From Amycolatopsis sp. 195334CR (GTDB lineage: Bacteria; Actinomycetota; Actinomycetes; Mycobacteriales; Pseudonocardiaceae), in the NCBI RefSeq assembly GCF_017309385.1, contig NZ_JAFJMJ010000003.1, positions 620,001 through 684,000 of the forward strand: DNA of 64,000 nucleotides, written 5' to 3'. The notes beneath the pieces are model-generated. The model was not told where the DNA came from, searched no databases, and was given only the letters and a program-made list of their open reading frames with translations. A program made the position numbers and the translations under genes. Below are positions 1 through 7,858 of this stretch, one piece after another; position 1 is the first letter of the stretch, and each line of letters opens with the position of its first letter.

Positions 1-901
1 CCGCCGTGTTCGTGAACGTGACGTCCAGTCCCAGCGCCCGTGCGTCGTCGACGAGTGCCGGAACGTCGGTGAGCCCGGGTTGCGGTGGTTCGGCGCGGTC
101 CGGTCCCGCCCGCAACACCCCGAGCACATCCCGCAGTTCCTCCAGCGCCTGGTGGGAACCGTCGGCGATGCCCCGGGCCAGCACGGCGACCTGTTCGGCC
201 GGGAGGTCGGTGCGGTGCCCGAGCACCCCGGCCTGCATGGCGACCAGGGAGACCCGGTGCGCGAGCACGTCGTGCATCTCACGCGCGATGCGATGCCGCT
301 CCAGGATCCTGGCCTCCGCCGCTCGCGCGAGCTGTTCGCGTTCCGCGCTTTCCGCCCGCTCGCGCAGGGATCGCACCTCCTCCCGCCGCGCCCCGACCGC
401 GATGCCGACCGCCACCACGATGCCCACGATCAACGTGGGCAGGGAGATCGCGAGCCACAACGGATCCACCCCGTCACGCCGGGGATAGAGGTCGTTGGTG
501 AACAACACGGTGGTGGCCACGCAGGCCACCGCGAGCAACATGGTCTCCACCGGACGGCGGCGGGCCGCCAGCGAGCCCAGCGCCAGCAGCGCGGCACCGC
601 TGGCCAGGGTGGACACGGTCGAGATCACGACGACCGCGGTGGCCACCACGACCGGGAAACGCCGCCGCCAGAGCAGCGCTACCAGACAAGCTAGCCCGAT
701 CACCGGGTCACCGATGAAGAACCAGTCGATCCGCGCCCCCGTTGCGCCCGCGGGCAGTTGACTGGCGGCGAGCAACCAGACGAGCACACCACACGCCGCG
801 GCGGCGAGGAGCCGCCACGCGTGGTGCCACGGCCCGATGGCGGGCCCGCCGACGTCGTTGATCACCGGCCCATCATCACCGACCGGTGGCAGCGGGCGCA
901 T
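1..901 (-). CDS. NarL/DesK-type sensor histidine kinase (3' end outside window)
   Basis: Two-component sensor kinase at the cytoplasmic membrane; the partner should be a LuxR-type response regulator beyond the left edge. Reading back from the edge gives about 300 residues. The N-terminal ~140 residues hold several hydrophobic membrane segments, followed by a coiled linker and the dimerisation box REMHDVLAHRVSLVA with the phospho-acceptor His near residue 210 (HisKA_3 class). The ATPase domain is cut off. I chose ATG at 901; an in-frame GTG at 863 is an alternative. It is divergent from the small membrane gene at 1049, with a 13-bp inverted repeat between them that probably binds the cognate regulator. 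Family call is firm; ligand unknown. Confidence 0.88.
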   Translation of the reverse strand, partial: MRPLPPVGDDGPVINDVGGPAIGPWHHAWRLLAAAACGVLVWLLAASQLPAGATGARIDWFFIGDPVIGLACLVALLWRRRFPVVVATAVVVISTVSTLASGAALLALGSLAARRRPVETMLLAVACVATTVLFTNDLYPRRDGVDPLWLAISLPTLIVGIVVAVGIAVGARREEVRSLRERAESAEREQLARAAEARILERHRIAREMHDVLAHRVSLVAMQAGVLGHRTDLPAEQVAVLARGIADGSHQALEELRDVLGVLRAGPDRAEPPQPGLTDVPALVDDARALGLDVTFTNTA

Positions 902-921
902 TCGCCGTCCGGCTAGGACTG

Positions 922-963
922 CCCCCTACCAAAGTTGCAGATCGCCGTCTCTTTGGTAGGGGG
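922..963. promoter_or_regulatory. 13-bp perfect inverted repeat between divergent genes
   Basis: CCCCCTACCAAAG (922-934) and CTTTGGTAGGGGG (951-963) are exact reverse complements separated by 16 nt. They lie between the sensor kinase and the small membrane gene. The position suggests an operator, probably for the response regulator of the left-edge two-component system; that is inferred. Confidence 0.6.
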
Positions 964-1048
964 TGGTTCGCGACGGAAGATCGATGTGCCCGCCCCGCCC
1001 CTCCGGCGAGACTTCTCCGGGCAAGCACATCCCGGACGGAGGAGAGCG

Positions 1049-1285
1049 ATGAACAAGGGCGGCTACGTCGCGGCGCAGGTGCTCGGCATGGTGGTGACCG
1101 TCGTGTTCGCCCAGGCGAGCATCCGCAGTCTTGTCGACCATTCGTCGAACCCGCTGTGGGGTGCCCTCGACTGGGCGCCCGGCGGCTGGGGCGGACGGTT
1201 GGCCGTGCTCGTGCTGTGCACCGCGGCCGGAGCCGTGCTCACCGGCTGGGCCCACGACCGCCAGAAGACCAGAGCCCGCTCATGA
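1049..1285 (+). CDS. small two-helix membrane protein
   Basis: 78-residue protein of unknown function. ATG at 1049 has a strong ribosome site (GGAGGAG) 5 nt upstream. Two hydrophobic segments are visible, about residues 6-24 and 48-66, with a basic C-terminal tail (HDRQKTRARS). It is divergent from the sensor kinase and shares the 922-963 inverted repeat, so it may be a target or accessory membrane component of that two-component system. No family recognised. Confidence 0.6.
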   Translation: MNKGGYVAAQVLGMVVTVVFAQASIRSLVDHSSNPLWGALDWAPGGWGGRLAVLVLCTAAGAVLTGWAHDRQKTRARS

Positions 1286-1443
1286 GGTCCTGGGCGGGCG
1301 CGAGAGAACGCCGCGGATCATGAGTGCTCAGCCGGACCTTCAGCGCGCTGTGCGGGGCGGGCACGATCACGAATCGGCGTACGAACGCACGCAGCAGGCT
1401 AACGACGCCCGTCGCCACGATGGCGGTGGTTTTAGCATTCGGC

Positions 1444-1830
1444 ATGGTCGACAACGGCACGCGGCTGATGCTCCGGCGAGGCCTGCTGCTCGCCGGGTTC
1501 GTGGTGACGGGCTGGGCGGCGACGCGGGTGGCGCTGTTGCTGAGCGGGAACGAAGCGGTCGTGGCCGAGGACGACCGGCACGGATATGTGGCGATCTTCT
1601 CGCTGGTGCTGATGCCGGTGCTGGCCGCCGCCCTGGTGGCGCTGGTGATCGCCGCCGGCGAAGTGTGGCGGCACGGCCGCTGGCCGATCGGCCCCGGGGT
1701 GGCGCTGGCGCTGTCGTCGCCGCTGGCCAGTCCGGTCGCGCTCGTCGCGTTCGCCCTGGGGGTGGTGATCATCGTGGTGGCGCTGGTGGATCGGCGTCAG
1801 AGGGCCTTGGCCAGGAAGTACTTGCGGTAA
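1444..1830 (+). CDS. small hydrophobic membrane protein, unknown
   Basis: 128 residues from ATG 1444 with three predicted membrane helices (about residues 10-30, 47-68, 82-108) and a basic tail. An in-frame GTG at 1324 would add 40 unconvincing residues. I prefer 1444 because TAGCAT, a TANNNT -10 box, ends 5 nt before it and no Shine-Dalgarno is present, which fits a leaderless transcript. The 3' end overlaps the convergent GNAT gene by 34 nt. Function unknown; moderately confident it is real because hydrophobic pattern and codon bias agree. Confidence 0.5.
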   Translation: MVDNGTRLMLRRGLLLAGFVVTGWAATRVALLLSGNEAVVAEDDRHGYVAIFSLVLMPVLAAALVALVIAAGEVWRHGRWPIGPGVALALSSPLASPVALVAFALGVVIIVVALVDRRQRALARKYLR

Positions 1831-2219
1831 CCGCCGGGAAAATCGGGCAGTTCGCCGAACACGCGGTACCCGTGTGCTTCGTAGAACGGCCTGGCCTGGA
1901 AGCTGTAGGTGTCCAGCCAGGCGGACCGGCAGCCCCGCCTTCGGGCCTCGTCCTCGGCGGCCCGCAGCAAGGAGGCGCCGAGGCCCTGGCCGCGGGTCGA
2001 TTCGTGAACCCAGAGCTGGGCGATGAACAACCACCCGTAGTTCGTGTGGCCCGCGATCCCGCCGAGCAGCTCGCCGTTCTCGCCACGGATGAAGGAGGCC
2101 AGCTTCTCGCGGTTCTCCGGGGGCAACGAGGAGGGGCGGCTGGCGACCAGCGAGGCAACCAGCTCGTCGAGGTCGGCCGCGGCCGGATCGGCGGTGACCG
2201 CCGGCGGTGTCCCGTTCAC
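1797..2219 (-). CDS. GNAT-family N-acetyltransferase
   Basis: 140-residue single-domain acetyltransferase of the GCN5 superfamily, which transfers acetyl from acetyl-CoA to an amine. The acetyl-CoA loop is seen as ESTRGQGLGASLL (about residues 78-90), and the C-terminal half carries the usual FYEAHGYRVFGE signature of the family. GTG at 2219 (VNGTPPAV...) is the best start; longer reading upstream lacks family resemblance. Substrate cannot be told. It is transcribed away from the Rhs gene and converges on the membrane gene at 1444. Confidence 0.82.
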   Translation of the reverse strand: MNGTPPAVTADPAAADLDELVASLVASRPSSLPPENREKLASFIRGENGELLGGIAGHTNYGWLFIAQLWVHESTRGQGLGASLLRAAEDEARRRGCRSAWLDTYSFQARPFYEAHGYRVFGELPDFPGGYRKYFLAKAL

Positions 2220-2345
2220 CCGACGATCCTCGCAAACGCCTGGCCGGGGCGCCCCGGGGGAAGAACGGGCAGCCTCGGACGGCCACTCGGGCAGCGCCGG
2301 TGCCGGGGCGTTGTCGTGCTCGGGGGCGTTGCCTTGACTACCTCC

Positions 2346-5300
2346 ATGGCCAATCCGCTGGTAGCCGAGGTGCAGGATTCGACCACGGCGATTTCCGGTG
2401 TCCCGATCCTGGAGTCGATCAACGAGACCAGCAAGGCGATCGAGAGTGGTGACTGGGCGGCCGGGGTGCTGGGCGCGGCCGGGACCGCGCTCGACGCCCT
2501 GGGCATGGCGATGGATCCCTTCGGGTCGATCCTCGCCGCCGGGGTGGGGTGGCTGATCGAGCACTGTGGACCGCTCTCCGATGCCCTCGACGCGCTGACC
2601 GGGAACCCGGATGAGATCAAGGCGCACTCGGAGACGTGGAAGAACGTCGGCACCGAGTTGTCCTCGATCAGCGCGGACCTGGCCAAGATGATCGAGGAGG
2701 ACACCGCGTCCTGGACCGGCCCGGCGGGGGATGCGTATCGGACGCGCGGGGCGGATATCGCCACGTTGATCACCGGGGCGCAGTCCGCGGCCGAGGGGGC
2801 CTCCAGCGGTATCGGGACCGCGGGTGAGGTGGTCGGGGCGGTGCGGTCGCTGGTGCGCGACATCATCGCCGAGCTGGTCGGGCACATGATCAGCTGGGCG
2901 TTGCAGGTGCTGTTCACCCTGGGCATCGGGCTGGCGTGGGTGGTGCCGCAGGTCGTCTCGGCGGTGGCCAAGACGGCGATGAAGATCGCCGACATCACCA
3001 AGAAGCTGGTCCAGGCGCTGAGCAAGCTCTCCCCGCTGCTGAAGAAGCTCGGGGATTCCTTCGGGGATGCGGCCAAGGCGCTGAAGAACATCAAGAGCGG
3101 TAACCAGCCCAAGCCGGAAACCACCCGCGGTGGCGGTGGTGACACCAGCCCCAGCAGCTCCGGACCCACCCCCAACCCGCCACCCGGGCAAAGCAACAAC
3201 GGCGGCGGTGGGGGTGGCGACACCACCAGCAGCAGCGCCAAACCGGACGGCTCCTCGGGCACCCCGCCACCACCGGCACCCAAGCCCGACCCCACACCCA
3301 ACCCGACCCCCACACCGACACCCAGCCCCACCCCGACCCCGACCCCGACGCCGCGGTCACCGGAACCCAGTACAGCGAACGGCAAAGGCGGCTCGCGCAA
3401 CGACTCCGTCGAGGCCGAAAACCGGAACTGCAAATCCGACCCGGTGGACATCGCCACCGGTGAGGTGGTGATGACCCAGCTCGACCTGACCATCGCGGGT
3501 CAGCCTGACCTGTTGCTGGAGCGCACGCACGTCTCGTCCTATCGCGAGGGCCGCTGGTTCGGGCCCTCGTGGGCGTCCACTTTGGACCAGCGGGTCGAGG
3601 TCGGCGGGGCGGGAATCACCTACTTCTCGGCCGACGGGATGAAGCTGGTGTACCCGCGCCCCGCCGGGGGCGAGGTGGTGCTCCCGGCCGAGGGACCGCG
3701 CTGGCCGCTGTCCCGCACCGCCGACGGGTACCGCCTGGGCGACCGCACCGCACGCCGGACGCTGGTGTTCACCACCGCTCCCGGGCAGAGCGACGGAGTG
3801 ATGCCGCTGACCGCGATCGAATACGAGGCCGCGCCGCGGGTCACCGTCGAATACGCCGCGAACGGGGCGCCGAGCACGATCCGCCGCGCCGACGGCCACG
3901 AAGTCCGCCTTGCCTCGTTGCGTGGGCGGATCGTCGAGATGGAGGCCGTGAACACGGCCGACGGCACCGTGGTGCCGGTTGTCCGGTTCGGCTACAACGA
4001 GGCTGGGCACCTCACGCAGGTGATCAACTCGTCCGGCCGGCCGATGACCTTCGACTACGACCCCGCCGGGCGGCTCACCGGCTGGCAGGACCGGACCGGC
4101 ACCTGGTATCGCTACGTCTACGACCACAACGGCCGCTGCGTGCAGACGGTCGGGGCCGATGGTTTCTACGACGGCCGGTTCACCTACGACACCGAGGCCC
4201 GCGTCACCACGTACACCGACGCGCTCGGGCACCGCAGCGAATATCGGCTCAACAACGCGGGCCAGCTGGTCGAGGAAACCGATCCGCTCGGCCACACCCG
4301 GAAGTACAGCTGGGACCGCTACGACCGCATGCTCTCCCGCACGGACGAGCTGGGCCGGATCACCCGGTACACCTACACCGACGACGGTGAATTGGCCGAG
4401 ATCATCCGCCCGGACGGTTCCGCCCTGCGGGTTTCGGCCGCGGCGGACGGGGCCGTGTCGCTCGAAGCCCGTGACGCGCGGCGCGAATACCCGGCGGACG
4501 ACGCACCCGATCTGTTCACGACTTCGGTGGGCGCCGCCGTTCCGTTCCGCGCGGACGGCCGGTCCAGTCCGCTCGACGAAGCGGCCGTGCACCCCGCCGT
4601 CGGGGGTGCTCCGGGTGAACGCGACCTGTTCGGCCGTCCACGAGTGGCGCGCACCGGTTCCGGCGCCGCCGTCCGTCACGGATGGACGGTGGAGGGCAAC
4701 CGCACCGTGCGCACCGGGCCGCTCGGGCGTCACGAAACCTGGCAGTACGACGCCGAGGGCAACGCCATCGAACACCGCGGCGCGGCCGGGCAGGTGACCC
4801 GGCGCACCTACGGGCCGTTCGGCCTGCCCACCGCCGAGATCGATCCCGCCGGTGGGCGCACCACCTACGCCTACGACGGCGAACTGCGGCTGATCGCGGT
4901 GACCAATCCGGCCGGGCGAACTTGGCGCTATACCTACGATCCAGCGGGCCGCCTGATCGCCGAGGAGGACTTCGACGGCCGCCGCCTCAGTTACACCTAC
5001 GACGCCGCCGGGCAACTGCTGAGCATGACGAACGCGCTCGGCGAGGTCACCGAGTACCGCTACGACGTGCTCGGCAACGTCGTCGAACGGCGGACGGCCG
5101 CCGGGACCACCACCTACTCCTACGACTCCCTCGGCCAGCTGGAGCGCGCGACCAACCAGGATTCCGTGCTGGACATCGTCCGCGACGAGTACGGGCGGGT
5201 GACCGCCGAGGCGGTCAACGGGCTCGGGATCAGCTGGGACTACGACGAGAACGCCGTGCACCGCCGCACGCCGAGCGGGATCGACAGCACCTGGGTGTTC

Positions 5301-7004
5301 GACGGTGCGGGACGGCCCGAGTTGCTCACGACCTCCGGGCGTGAAGTGCGGTTCGAGTACGACGCGGCCGGCCGGGAGATCGGGCGGTACGTCGACGGAT
5401 CGGCTGTACTGCGCCAGTCGTTCGACGAGCAGGACCAGCTGACCGAACAGGTGCTCACGGCCGGCGACCGGGTACTCAAGCAGCGCCGGTACCACTACCG
5501 CGTCGACGGGGAACTCATCGCCATCGACGACTCCACGACCGGCGCGCAGCGGTTCCGGCTCGACACGGCGGGCCGGGTCACCGAGGTGTCCGCGCAGCAC
5601 GGGACCGAGCGGTACGCCTATGACGCGTGCGGGAACCTCACCAGCGCCACCACGCCGTGGTCCGAATACGACCACGACGGCCAGGGCCGGGTGGTCTCCC
5701 GCTACACCGGCGGGGCGGTCTGGCGGTTCTCCTGGGATCCGCTGGACCGGATGACCGACCTGACCGCGCCGGACGGCACCCGGTGGACCTACCTCTACGA
5801 CCCGCTGGGCAGGCGGTTCGCCAAGCAGCGGTGGACCGGTGGTGCCGACGGCGTGCCGGTGATGACCGACGAGACCCGGTTCGTCTGGAGCGGTCCGGAA
5901 CTCGTCGAGCAGCTGACCCAGCGCCACGACGGGTCGAAGTCGGTACTCACCTGGGAACGGCACCCGCTCGACGGGCGCGCGGTTGCCCAGTCCGAATACG
6001 CGTGGCCCCAGCATGAATCGCGGTTCCACTCGATCGTCACGAACCCCGTCGGCACACCGACCGAACTGCTCGGCGACAACGGCGACATCGTGTGGGAAGC
6101 ACGCACGAGCATCTGGGGCGTGACGTGGCCGTCGAGGTCGGTGGCCACGACGCCGCTGCGGTTCCCCGGCCAGTACCACGACGACGAAAGCGGCCTGCAC
6201 TACAACGTCTACCGCTACTACGACCCGACGGCGGCGCGGTACCTCAGCCAGGACCCGCTCGGCCTGCGCCCGGCGCCGAACCCGGTGGCGTACGTGGCGA
6301 GCCCGCTGCTCGCCGCCGATCCGCTCGGCCTGGCCGGGACCGGCAAGTGCGGTGGGTCGAACGGCGCGCCGAACCGCGACGGCACCGGCAACGACGCCGG
6401 GCACATCGACCGGTCGCAGCCGAAGCCGGACGGGAACCCGGGCAACGGCAAGGGCCTGGACCTGCGCAACCTCAGCGAGGCCGACTACTACAAGCTGAGC
6501 CCGCAGCTCAAGGAACTGCTGAAGACCGATCCGAACGGCGCCTGGTTCTGGTCCGGCGGCCGCCACGACGCGGACGGCAAGTGGAACTCCGTGATGGACA
6601 CGGCGAACGACACGGCCAAGCGCAACGACGGCACCACCCTGGAAGCCAAGCTGGACAGCAACAAGATCACCATGCCGAACTGGAAGGACGAAGGCCCGTT
6701 CAACAAGCCCATCTGGGACGACGCCTCGGCCGCCTTCGCCCGCAACGCCAAGGGTGACGTGCACGCCATCCTGGTGCAGCCGGGCAAGGACGGACCGATC
6801 CCGGAGAACCCCACCGACGGGATCGCACGGCGCACCGACAACGTGTTCGACATGACGGAGTTCCCGATCCTGCGGCACAACCCGAACGTGGACCGGATCT
6901 TCACCCACGACGTGGTGTTCGACCAGAACACCAAGACGTTCGTGCCGCTCGGCACGAACGACCTGCTGTGGGAGAACCCGAACCGGCCCAAGCCGAAGCT
7001 GTAG
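2346..7004 (+). CDS. Rhs/YD-repeat polymorphic toxin with CD38-like (ADP-ribosyl cyclase) C-terminus
   Basis: 1552 residues from ATG 2346 (MANPLVAEVQ). Order: WXG100-like helical part with SWTGPAGDAYR (about 85-180); hydrophobic stretch (about 181-215) that may aid membrane passage; Pro/Thr/Gly-rich linker (about 255-345); DUF6531 start at CKSDPVDIATGE (362); YD repeats and the Rhs core ending ARYLSQDPLGL (about 1290-1310); variable toxin tip (about 1395-1530). The tip matches CD38/Aplysia cyclase block by block: FWSG (1401-1404), TTLEAKL (TLE at 1431-1433), PIWDDASAAFARNAKGDVHAI (1455 on) like CD38 [20 protein letters not shown], and FDMTEF with Glu1505 at the catalytic Glu. So it probably consumes NAD(P)+ in a neighbouring cell. 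No immunity gene follows: the next gene is convergent 4 nt away. No strong ribosome site precedes the start. Confidence 0.85.
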   Translation: MANPLVAEVQDSTTAISGVPILESINETSKAIESGDWAAGVLGAAGTALDALGMAMDPFGSILAAGVGWLIEHCGPLSDALDALTGNPDEIKAHSETWKNVGTELSSISADLAKMIEEDTASWTGPAGDAYRTRGADIATLITGAQSAAEGASSGIGTAGEVVGAVRSLVRDIIAELVGHMISWALQVLFTLGIGLAWVVPQVVSAVAKTAMKIADITKKLVQALSKLSPLLKKLGDSFGDAAKALKNIKSGNQPKPETTRGGGGDTSPSSSGPTPNPPPGQSNNGGGGGGDTTSSSAKPDGSSGTPPPPAPKPDPTPNPTPTPTPSPTPTPTPTPRSPEPSTANGKGGSRNDSVEAENRNCKSDPVDIATGEVVMTQLDLTIAGQPDLLLERTHVSSYREGRWFGPSWASTLDQRVEVGGAGITYFSADGMKLVYPRPAGGEVVLPAEGPRWPLSRTADGYRLGDRTARRTLVFTTAPGQSDGVMPLTAIEYEAAPRVTVEYAANGAPSTIRRADGHEVRLASLRGRIVEMEAVNTADGTVVPVVRFGYNEAGHLTQVINSSGRPMTFDYDPAGRLTGWQDRTGTWYRYVYDHNGRCVQTVGADGFYDGRFTYDTEARVTTYTDALGHRSEYRLNNAGQLVEETDPLGHTRKYSWDRYDRMLSRTDELGRITRYTYTDDGELAEIIRPDGSALRVSAAADGAVSLEARDARREYPADDAPDLFTTSVGAAVPFRADGRSSPLDEAAVHPAVGGAPGERDLFGRPRVARTGSGAAVRHGWTVEGNRTVRTGPLGRHETWQYDAEGNAIEHRGAAGQVTRRTYGPFGLPTAEIDPAGGRTTYAYDGELRLIAVTNPAGRTWRYTYDPAGRLIAEEDFDGRRLSYTYDAAGQLLSMTNALGEVTEYRYDVLGNVVERRTAAGTTTYSYDSLGQLERATNQDSVLDIVRDEYGRVTAEAVNGLGISWDYDENAVHRRTPSGIDSTWVFDGAGRPELLTTSGREVRFEYDAAGREIGRYVDGSAVLRQSFDEQDQLTEQVLTAGDRVLKQRRYHYRVDGELIAIDDSTTGAQRFRLDTAGRVTEVSAQHGTERYAYDACGNLTSATTPWSEYDHDGQGRVVSRYTGGAVWRFSWDPLDRMTDLTAPDGTRWTYLYDPLGRRFAKQRWTGGADGVPVMTDETRFVWSGPELVEQLTQRHDGSKSVLTWERHPLDGRAVAQSEYAWPQHESRFHSIVTNPVGTPTELLGDNGDIVWEARTSIWGVTWPSRSVATTPLRFPGQYHDDESGLHYNVYRYYDPTAARYLSQDPLGLRPAPNPVAYVASPLLAADPLGLAGTGKCGGSNGAPNRDGTGNDAGHIDRSQPKPDGNPGNGKGLDLRNLSEADYYKLSPQLKELLKTDPNGAWFWSGGRHDADGKWNSVMDTANDTAKRNDGTTLEAKLDSNKITMPNWKDEGPFNKPIWDDASAAFARNAKGDVHAILVQPGKDGPIPENPTDGIARRTDNVFDMTEFPILRHNPNVDRIFTHDVVFDQNTKTFVPLGTNDLLWENPNRPKPKL
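3290..3360 (+). repeat. Pro/Thr-coding low-complexity repeat inside the Rhs linker
   Basis: Tandem CCCGACCCCGACA-like units encode alternating Pro-Thr residues in the linker between the N-terminal export part and the Rhs shell. A slippage-prone tract; length variation would keep frame only in multiples of three. Confidence 0.7.
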
Positions 7005-7008
7005 GGGG

Positions 7009-7512
7009 TCAGAAGGTGTAGCGGATCTGGCGGTAGGGCGCCTTGCCGAAGGCCAGCACCTTGGCGGGCGTCACGGCGTAGACCGGGGCGCGGTGGTCGT
7101 TGTTGCCGGGATCGCTGAACTGACCGTCGACCACCTCGAACGGCCAGTCGATCTTGTCCTGCCACATCTTGGCGAGGCGGTGCAGCGTCTCCTCGTCGCC
7201 GATCCGGGCCGCGGTGCCCTCGACAACCACGTCGAGGCCGGAGCGGTAGGAGTTGGTCCCGGTGGTGAGCACGCAGCGGGAGTTGGTTTCGAGGTTGCGT
7301 GCCTTCTGCTCGTGCGCGCCGGTGCAGAAGTGCAGTTTGCCGTCGAGCCACATCGCGGGCAGGGGCGCCACGTGGGGGCGGCCGTCCTTGCGCACCGTGG
7401 ACAGCCAGAACATCTCCGACTCGCGCAGCACCGCCTCGACCTCGGCCCACGGCATGGCGACACTGCCCGGCTCGCTGAATTCGGTGACGTGCTGGCTCTT
7501 CGGCTTGGTCAT
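7009..7512 (-). CDS. pyridoxamine 5'-phosphate oxidase-family flavin/deazaflavin protein
   Basis: 167 residues with the split-barrel flavin-binding fold: AMPWAEVEAVLRES then FWLSTVRKDGRPHVAPLPAMWLDG in strands 1-3, and a TGTNSYRSGLDVVVEG strand. Such actinobacterial proteins use FMN or F420 to reduce small substrates or bind heme/biliverdin; the cofactor is not decided by sequence alone. ATG 7512 has GGAGCC upstream. It converges with the Rhs gene with only 4 nt between stops, so no common terminator is visible. Confidence 0.82.
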   Translation of the reverse strand: MTKPKSQHVTEFSEPGSVAMPWAEVEAVLRESEMFWLSTVRKDGRPHVAPLPAMWLDGKLHFCTGAHEQKARNLETNSRCVLTTGTNSYRSGLDVVVEGTAARIGDEETLHRLAKMWQDKIDWPFEVVDGQFSDPGNNDHRAPVYAVTPAKVLAFGKAPYRQIRYTF

Positions 7513-7858
7513 CGTGGCTCCTGGTGCTCGGCTGACGCTCTCACCGAGTATCGACCAGGCTCCCGCGCGAAACTCATCGCTCCTCCGAGCCGGGCTCCAG
7601 TCGGACTGCCTACGCTCGGCTTCGCCCGGGACACGCCGTCCGGGGCCGCCGGCTCGGTGCCGGAACCTCCCCACGTGGACCCAACGGGTTCCCCACCGAG
7701 CCGGCACGGGCCCCTGGGCTGGGCACCGTGGCGGCCCGTTCGGAGAACGCTGCCATCAGGCGGCCGCAGTGGGCAGCCAAATTTTCGCTCGCACCAGGCT
7801 GGACCGCGCGACAACCGGGGTGGGGCGTGGCACCCGGAGTTGGGTGCCAGTCAGGGGG
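7513..7858. other. intergenic, 346 nt
   Basis: No convincing gene on either strand. The only structures I see are a hairpin GGCACCC-GGAGTT-GGGTGCC at 7829-7848 just past the glycerate kinase stop, and an imperfect GC-rich dyad around 7713-7780. The part next to 7512 must hold the promoter of the PPOX gene. Confidence 0.5.
7829..7848 (-). terminator. candidate terminator of the glyoxylate operon
   Basis: Perfect 7-bp stem with a 6-nt loop about 10 nt past the last stop codon (7859) of the seven-gene minus-strand operon. There is no U-run, as is common in high-GC actinomycetes. Confidence 0.45.

Noticed and set aside
2244..2257. CCGGGGC-GCCCCGG palindrome before the Rhs gene
   Set aside because: Pure G/C palindromes arise easily at this base composition, and it has no helpful position relative to a promoter box.
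1131..2345. Extension of the Rhs reading frame about 405 codons upstream of ATG 2346
   Set aside because: The upstream translation is Arg/Ala/Gly-rich noise overlapping the GNAT and membrane genes; the conserved start MANPLVAEVQ begins at 2346.
3357..6908. 1183-codon open frame on the minus strand inside the Rhs gene
   Set aside because: It is the antisense shadow of the Rhs frame; translation is rich in Arg/Gly/Val/His without any domain, while the plus strand has clear YD repeats.
7713..7780. Imperfect long dyad in the 346-nt gap
   Set aside because: Pairing is interrupted and GC-driven; no boundary or gene context supports a structured RNA.
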